A stretch of 9,813 bases of DNA. Origin: Pirellulaceae bacterium. Its GTDB lineage: Bacteria; Planctomycetota; Planctomycetia; Pirellulales; Pirellulaceae. This document shows, in pieces, positions 6,283 through 9,813 of the stretch (position 1 is its first letter; each line of letters begins with the position of its first letter). The DNA is taken from the NCBI GenBank assembly GCA_030744095.1, contig JASLRF010000557.1, positions 1 through 9,813 on the forward strand. Reading direction: 5' to 3'. The notes beneath the pieces are model-generated. The model saw only the letters and a list, made by a program, of their open reading frames with translations. It was not told where the DNA came from and ran no database searches. The position numbers and the translations under genes were made by a program.

Positions 6283-7330
6283 TTTCTTGCCATTCTTGTT
6301 TGATTTCGAGGGCGACGTGAGGATTCAACATCGCGGCCGTGGCCAAGTGCACTGCGTGCGCACCGGCACCAAGATAGCCGCGGACGTTGGTCGCCGAGCC
6401 CGCGCCGCCCACGCCGATCAGTTCGAGCTCAGAACCGCCAGCTGACAGCAGTTCATGAAACATCGCGACTTGGTTGGTCGACGCGTCCAGGATCGCGCTG
6501 CCACAGATCCCACGAACCTGGCCGTCAAATCGCCGTCCCCCACCCGACTGAACTACCTTAGTGGCAATACTATTGGTCATCGCCAATGCGGATGCGTTCG
6601 GTTCCAATGCATCGATCAACCGCGCGGCAGCATCGCGCGCCGAGACGTGCCCGACCTTGATGATCAGCGGCACATCACCAATCGCATCGCGAACACTTTC
6701 GGCGACTATCCTGGCATCGTCGGGCTGTTGAAACAACTGTCCGTCGCACGTCGCTACGTTGGGGCACGAAAAATTGGTCTCGACAACATCCGCCCCACTC
6801 TCGACCGCCCATTTGGCACAGCGCGCGTAGTCGTCGGCCAGATCGCCAATCGCCCAGCCATCTTGCACCGAAGCGACCACGGAGACACAAAGCAGTTTGT
6901 TTGACGCGAGTTGTTCGCGCGTCCACTGGACATCCGCGCGCCAGGACTCCGGCGATTTCGACGGCATTCCAAACGAGACGGCCCAACTCCCTTTCATCTC
7001 CTCGCATTCGTTTACATCAAGTTCGTCGCCGCGCAATGACGGGCATCCCACTGGAACGAGATTCGGCAGTGGGTAGCAGTCGCGCTGCCGGCTGCGAACC
7101 GTCTTGTAAGTGACCACGTCGAAACCAAGGCTGGCATAGTAGAGACACCACCTGCCGTTGAGCAACGGTCCGGCCGCAACGCCCAACGGCGACGCGACGG
7201 GAAGACCGCAAAACTGCCACTGACCTGCCATCGGCGGTACCACAACGTCAACGGGTTCGGGCCAGTGGCTGTAGTTCCACTCGTAAGACTGGTGCAGATC
7301 GTACCGAGGTAGCAACGATTGATGACCCAT
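6269..7330 (-). CDS. Dihydroorotate dehydrogenase-like FMN protein
   Basis: This is a TIM-barrel flavoprotein of the dihydroorotate dehydrogenase family, whose members oxidise dihydroorotate to orotate in pyrimidine synthesis or reduce related pyrimidines. Motifs: ASPLGVAAGPLLNGRW (46-61) and YKTVRS (75-80) near the start of the barrel; ETNFSCPN (184-191), the family's substrate-side motif; IIKVG (223-227), whose Lys225 should contact FMN; AMTNSI (250-255); GICGSAI (274-280); and the FMN-phosphate loop GVGGAGSATNVRGYLGAGA (306-324). The length of 353 aa is about that of family members, and no N-terminal membrane helix typical of class 2 enzymes is seen. I cannot assign the class or confirm the substrate by eye; a PreA-like or specialised relative is possible, so no symbol is given. 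No clear SD precedes the ATG. A TAAAAT -10-like box only 8 nt upstream suggests a nearly leaderless message. It faces ispE across a divergent region. Confidence 0.85.
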   Translation of the reverse strand: MGHQSLLPRYDLHQSYEWNYSHWPEPVDVVVPPMAGQWQFCGLPVASPLGVAAGPLLNGRWCLYYASLGFDVVTYKTVRSRQRDCYPLPNLVPVGCPSLRGDELDVNECEEMKGSWAVSFGMPSKSPESWRADVQWTREQLASNKLLCVSVVASVQDGWAIGDLADDYARCAKWAVESGADVVETNFSCPNVATCDGQLFQQPDDARIVAESVRDAIGDVPLIIKVGHVSARDAAARLIDALEPNASALAMTNSIATKVVQSGGGRRFDGQVRGICGSAILDASTNQVAMFHELLSAGGSELELIGVGGAGSATNVRGYLGAGAHAVHLATAAMLNPHVALEIKQEWQETRHL

Positions 7331-7338
7331 GGCAGCCC

Positions 7339-7344
7339 ATTTTA
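7339..7344 (-). promoter_or_regulatory. Possible extended -10 box for the DHOD-like gene
   Basis: On the minus strand TGTAAAAT contains TAAAAT (5 of 6 to TATAAT) with an upstream TG. It ends 8 nt before the start codon, so the transcript would begin within a few bases of the ATG. No good -35 box is visible, so support is weak. The lack of an SD in front of this gene fits a leaderless transcript. Confidence 0.22.
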
Positions 7345-7397
7345 CAGGCGATTCGCTTCATGGCGATGGAGCCGTGACCGGGAAACGTCGATTCGTG

Positions 7398-7425
7398 TTG
7401 ACCCTTGCTTCGGCACTTGTACAAT
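7398..7425 (+). promoter_or_regulatory. Sigma70-type promoter upstream of ispE
   Basis: TTGACC (7398-7403; 5 of 6) and TACAAT (7420-7425; 5 of 6) are separated by 16 nt. Transcription would start near 7432, leaving a leader of about 158 nt before the ispE ATG. It is the best plus-strand promoter in the divergent gap and probably drives ispE and the spoVG-like gene. Confidence 0.5.
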
Positions 7426-7461
7426 TCTGGGTGGCATTTGATTGACGTAAGATGCGATGCC

Positions 7462-7593
7462 ATGGTCATTTGCGGCACGCCGCAGGCAGCCAACAAGGAT
7501 GTCAAACCCAGCCTCTCGCGTGAATTGTCACCGGGACAGGATTTCCGAAAGGACGGCGGCGTCCAACTTGACCATCGATCGATCCAACTATGA
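7462..7593 (+). CDS. Candidate 43-codon leader ORF overlapping the ispE start
   Basis: An ATG at 7462 opens a frame of 43 residues (beginning MVICGTPQAANKDVKPS and ending HRSIQL) that stops at TGA 7591-7593. Its stop overlaps the ispE ATG as ATGA (7590-7593), the classic geometry for translational coupling, and ispE has no SD of its own. Against it: no clear SD precedes the ATG, other frames in this leader are also open, and I see no family resemblance. It could equally be untranslated leader. Confidence 0.25.
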   Translation: MVICGTPQAANKDVKPSLSRELSPGQDFRKDGGVQLDHRSIQL

Positions 7594-8573
7594 ACCAGAA
7601 CACCCGTGGCTCGATACGCATCGATTGTTCGGCAAAACTGAATTTGTTCTTAGAGGTGCTTGGCAAGCGTGATGACGGCTTTCATGAAATCGAAACGATC
7701 ATGTCGGCCGTTTCCTTATATGATTCACTGTTCTTTTTCAGTAACTCGACCGGCAACTTACGACTGAGCTGTCAATGGGCTTCCGGCTTGGAGGGACACA
7801 AGCGTGCGTCCGAGAACGGCATTTCAGACTGTTTGGGTGAGCTACCTCAGCATTCGGACAACATTGTCTGGAAGGCCGTTGAGCGCCTGCGAAATGACGC
7901 GGGTATAGAAGCGGGTGCAACGATCCAGTTGGTCAAGCGCATTCCCGCGATGGCAGGTCTTGGTGGCGCTTCAAGCAACGCGGCAGCCGCACTTTTGGCA
8001 GCCAATCGCGTCTGGCAATTGGGTTGGTCGCAGGCGCGGTTGGAACGGTTGGCGGCGGAGCTTGGGAGTGACGTTCCATTTTTCCTTGCAAGCCGATCGC
8101 CTGGGTCAGCCATGGCGGTGGCCCGCGGTCGTGGGGAACGGATCGAAGGATTGACCGGTATGACCAAACTGCATTTCGTTGTTGTGAGACCGCCCACGGG
8201 GCTCTCCACGCCGCGAGTTTACGGACGTTGTCTGCCGGCCGAAAAACCCACCAGTCTCAGTCAGCGAGTGCGAGCACTGCGCGACGGCAACCCTGCTCGC
8301 GTGGGTGCCCAACTGTTCAATCGCTTGCAATCCACCGCAACCGAGCTTTCGCCTTGGATCGAAAAGGTTCGCGCTGCTTTTAAACGACTCGACTGCCTCG
8401 GCCACGCCATGAGCGGCAGCGGCACCAGCTATTTCGGGCTCTTCCGCAGTGCGCGCCACGCAGCCAGACACGCGGTTCGTTTGCGAGCCGCGGGACTTGG
8501 TTATGTGTTTACAACAAGGACGGTCACAGTGCCCTGTCAAGTTGCGGGGTTCCGCCGAGTAAACGGCAAGTAG
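7590..8573 (+). CDS. ispE: 4-diphosphocytidyl-2-C-methyl-D-erythritol kinase (IspE)
   Basis: GHMP-family kinase that phosphorylates CDP-methylerythritol with ATP, the fourth step of the MEP route to isoprenoid precursors; cytoplasmic. Evidence: SAKLNLFLEVLGKRDDGFHE (14-33) with the catalytic Lys16 and the usual NLFL/DGFHEIETIM N-terminus; PAMAGLGGASSNAAAALL (119-136), the glycine-rich ATP loop; GSDVPFFL (159-166) with catalytic Asp161; LFNRLQ (242-247) at the usual LFNDLE position; and MSGSGTSYFGLF (274-285), the C-terminal glycine loop. Length 327 aa is slightly above the common 280-310. The extra residues include a stretch at about 51-90 before the conserved DNIVWKA. An in-frame stop 19-21 nt upstream makes this ATG the only ATG start that keeps the motif. 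No SD is visible, so translation may be coupled to a leader frame. The next gene follows 18 nt later. Confidence 0.95.
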   Translation: MNQNTRGSIRIDCSAKLNLFLEVLGKRDDGFHEIETIMSAVSLYDSLFFFSNSTGNLRLSCQWASGLEGHKRASENGISDCLGELPQHSDNIVWKAVERLRNDAGIEAGATIQLVKRIPAMAGLGGASSNAAAALLAANRVWQLGWSQARLERLAAELGSDVPFFLASRSPGSAMAVARGRGERIEGLTGMTKLHFVVVRPPTGLSTPRVYGRCLPAEKPTSLSQRVRALRDGNPARVGAQLFNRLQSTATELSPWIEKVRAAFKRLDCLGHAMSGSGTSYFGLFRSARHAARHAVRLRAAGLGYVFTTRTVTVPCQVAGFRRVNGK

Positions 8574-8591
8574 GTTAAGGGAGCAACCACG

Positions 8592-9215
8592 ATGAGAATC
8601 ACCGAAGTGAGAATCAAGCTGACGGAAGAAATAGATGATCGCCTCCAAGCTTTTTGTTCCGTCACATTCGACGACTGGTTTGTGGTTCGGGATCTGAAGA
8701 TCATCGAGGGTACCAACGGACCATTTGTGGCAATGCCAAGTCGAAAACTCACCGCACATTGCCCCCGCTGCGGTTCCAAGAATCATCTCCGCGCTAACTA
8801 CTGCAATCAGTGTGGTGGCAAGCAGGACCCGGATCGGGCCGTGCGAGACGATGCAGGACGCGCAAAGCTCTATGCCGATATCGCACACCCTATCAATTCT
8901 GATTGTCGCGAGATGATTCAGACGCGCGTCGTCGCGGATTATCAGAAAGAACGCGAGCTATCCAGCCAACCAGGCTATGTCTCTCGTTACGAAGATGAAT
9001 TCGACGATGATTTCGCTCCGCCAGCGGAAAACGGTGGTCCCACCGCTGTGGAAAATATGCCGTTGGAATCCAGACACCAGAAACGCGAACACACGGTCGT
9101 CGAACCGGCTGCCCCTGGACCCCGCGCCCCGCACGCCACCGCCGCGAGTCAAAAAAACCTGAATCGTGCCAACAGGAAAACAGGGGGGTTCGGTTCCGGG
9201 ATCCTGGACGACTGA
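8592..9215 (+). CDS. spoVG: SpoVG-family protein with zinc-ribbon insert and disordered tail
   Basis: SpoVG proteins are small nucleic-acid-binding regulators, studied mainly in Firmicutes and Borrelia, where they affect division, sporulation or virulence genes. The SpoVG fold is split here. Residues 1-54 hold the first half (ITEVRIKL, FVVRDLKIIEGTNGPFVAMPSRK), and 94-120 the second (YADIAHPINSDCREMIQ). Between them sits a zinc ribbon, HCPRC (56-60) and CNQC (71-74), with four Cys spaced 2-10-2. A basic or polar linker follows. After 130 an acidic, low-complexity tail (YEDEFDDDF, then Pro/Ala-rich) ends in GGFGSGILDD. Length 207 aa is about twice that of ordinary SpoVG (roughly 85-100). The AAGGGAG SD at 8577-8583 lies 8 nt before the ATG. 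It sits 18 nt behind ispE and is probably co-transcribed. The zinc ribbon is, to my recollection, common in planctomycete homologues. The target is unknown; a role in RNA or DNA binding is inferred. Confidence 0.9.
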   Translation: MRITEVRIKLTEEIDDRLQAFCSVTFDDWFVVRDLKIIEGTNGPFVAMPSRKLTAHCPRCGSKNHLRANYCNQCGGKQDPDRAVRDDAGRAKLYADIAHPINSDCREMIQTRVVADYQKERELSSQPGYVSRYEDEFDDDFAPPAENGGPTAVENMPLESRHQKREHTVVEPAAPGPRAPHATAASQKNLNRANRKTGGFGSGILDD

Positions 9216-9216
9216 A

Positions 9217-9247
9217 ACCGTTGGGGAATAGTCGCCACCGTGGGGAA
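9217..9247 (+). repeat. Two near-identical short direct repeats after the spoVG-like gene
   Basis: ACCGTTGGGGAA (9217-9228) and ACCGTGGGGAA (9237-9247) differ by one base and begin 20 bp apart, just after the stop. A complementary TCCCCAA occurs at 9352-9358. Two-turn spacing would suit a binding site, but chance is not excluded. Confidence 0.25.
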
Positions 9248-9295
9248 CGATCTCATAGTTGGTTGCCAGGCGTCGCGTGCTGGTCGCAGGGTTCC

Positions 9296-9339
9296 TAACG
9301 ATTCCTCGGGCAAGATCCGTCCCAGCCTCAGAATCGTTA
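9296..9339. repeat. 9-bp perfect inverted repeat in the gap after the spoVG-like gene
   Basis: TAACGATTC (9296-9304) and GAATCGTTA (9331-9339) are exact reverse complements around 26 nt. GGG (9308-9310) and CCC (9321-9323) inside the loop could extend the fold. It lies between the end of the ispE/spoVG-like unit and the next promoter, a natural place for a transcript end, but there is no T-run directly behind it; a T-rich patch (CTATTTTATTG) begins about 25 nt later. Confidence 0.4.
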
Positions 9340-9371
9340 CTTACGCCAAGCTCCCCAAGTCGTCTATTTTA

Positions 9372-9401
9372 TTGACCAGTGCTTATTGCCTGGACTATAC
9401 T
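9372..9401 (+). promoter_or_regulatory. Strong sigma70-type promoter for the secreted protein gene
   Basis: TTGACC (9372-9377; 5 of 6) and TATACT (9396-9401; 5 of 6) are separated by 18 nt. Transcription would start near 9408 and give a leader of about 70 nt before the ATG at 9477. It is the best-matching promoter in the window. Confidence 0.55.
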
Positions 9402-9476
9402 GAGTGTTTCCTACGCCCAGGTTGGCTGACTGTACGCCGCAGTGATCGGGCGATTCGACGGTTAGACGGACGTCTC

Positions 9477-9813
9477 ATGTTTCCAAAAAACCATCTACAT
9501 CTGACTGCGACATGGGTCTTGTTGGCTTCGTTTTGCACGACCCTCGTAGCCCAACAACCGCCAAGGATTCGACCACTAGCGCCAGGTGTGCTGACGGTCA
9601 TTCCCGTAGAAACTGAGCCTGAAGAGACATTTAGCGGCCCCGTACCGATTGTCGAAGTGGTGCAGGGGATCCCGAATCTGACTTGGACTCCGAACTTTGA
9701 CGCCAAGAGCAACACGCTGGAAGAGAAGGCCAAACGGGCGATTTTCCGCCGGCCGGTTTGGAATTTGGAGTTCGCATTCAAACCGCTCCGCATGTTGGAA
9801 GTTGATATTCCGC
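9477..9813 (+). CDS. Secreted protein of unknown function (cut by window end)
   Basis: An ATG at 9477 opens a frame that runs off the window after 112 codons. The first 25 residues form a Sec signal peptide: MFPKNHLH, then a hydrophobic core (TATWVLLASFCTTLVA), with likely cleavage near VAQ/QPP. The mature start is proline-rich (QPPRIRPLAPGVLTVIP), followed by an acidic patch (VETEPEETFSGP) and a mixed segment (FRRPVWNLEFAFKPLRMLEV). I recall conserved planctomycete exported proteins of this style but cannot name the family. The strong promoter at 9372-9401 supports the gene. The SD is weak or absent. A 5-bp inverted repeat, AGACG (9464-9468) and CGTCT (9471-9475), lies right before the start. 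C-terminal part and function unknown. Confidence 0.72.
   Translation, partial: MFPKNHLHLTATWVLLASFCTTLVAQQPPRIRPLAPGVLTVIPVETEPEETFSGPVPIVEVVQGIPNLTWTPNFDAKSNTLEEKAKRAIFRRPVWNLEFAFKPLRMLEVDIP

Noticed and set aside
6024..6293. An 89-codon minus-strand frame just upstream of and overlapping the start of the Pup-like gene
   Set aside because: It is in a different frame from the Pup-like gene, begins inside the DHOD-like gene, is Arg-rich without motifs and crosses the proposed promoter and SD.
5554..6303. A 249-codon plus-strand frame antisense to the PafA-like and Pup-like genes
   Set aside because: The opposite strand carries clear PafA/Dop motifs over most of this stretch, while the plus-strand product has no recognisable motif and no SD. 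It is a shadow frame.
8106..8888. A 260-codon minus-strand frame across ispE and the spoVG-like gene
   Set aside because: It is antisense to two well-supported genes and its product shows no family features.
1..9813. tRNA, rRNA, CRISPR array, insertion sequence or prophage
   Set aside because: No cloverleaf, regularly spaced repeat, transposase motif or terminal inverted repeat with target duplication was seen on reading both strands.

Overview
The window looks like a chromosomal housekeeping region of a planctomycete, probably of the Pirellulales/Rhodopirellula type. The best marker is a SpoVG-family gene with a four-cysteine zinc-ribbon insert directly behind ispE, an arrangement I associate with Planctomycetes. 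Moderate GC, Sec-type signal peptides on uncharacterised proteins and long weakly structured intergenic gaps fit. This assignment is inference, since there is no rRNA or other phylogenetic marker.

Layout. Positions 1-111 hold the tail of an unidentified plus-strand gene. It is followed by a CHAD-domain (polyphosphate-binding) gene and a full-length transketolase (tkt), all on the plus strand. Convergent to these, on the minus strand and reading leftward from about 7330, are a dihydroorotate-dehydrogenase-like FMN barrel protein, a separate promoter, then a compact three-gene unit: a 53-residue small protein, a 592-residue PafA/Dop-family protein, and a 199-residue exported protein of unknown function. 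To the right, on the plus strand, a good promoter leads to ispE and a zinc-ribbon SpoVG-like gene. A second strong promoter then precedes a secreted protein cut by the window edge.

The most interesting part is 3428-6130. The small protein (5866-6027, minus) ends in Gly-Gly-Glu, has a polar N-terminus and a C-terminal helix, and ends 15 nt before the PafA/Dop-like gene. These are the hallmarks of a Pup/UBact-type protein modifier with its ligase. The ligase carries an insertion of about 100 residues rich in hydrophobic segments inside the catalytic fold, so it is probably membrane-bound, and the usual catalytic Asp appears to be Glu. A native C-terminal Glu means no deamidase step would be needed. 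No proteasome subunit or unfoldase is present in the window. I read this as a membrane-associated pupylation-like system. Whether this variant has been described cannot be decided here.

How the genes work together. Transketolase makes pentose and erythrose phosphates, and feeds glyceraldehyde 3-phosphate metabolism, which supplies the MEP pathway in which IspE acts. The DHOD-like protein may be a pyrimidine enzyme or a relative. Apart from the small modifier-ligase unit and the ispE-spoVG pair, the genes look like neighbours rather than one pathway. No tRNA, rRNA, CRISPR or mobile element was seen.
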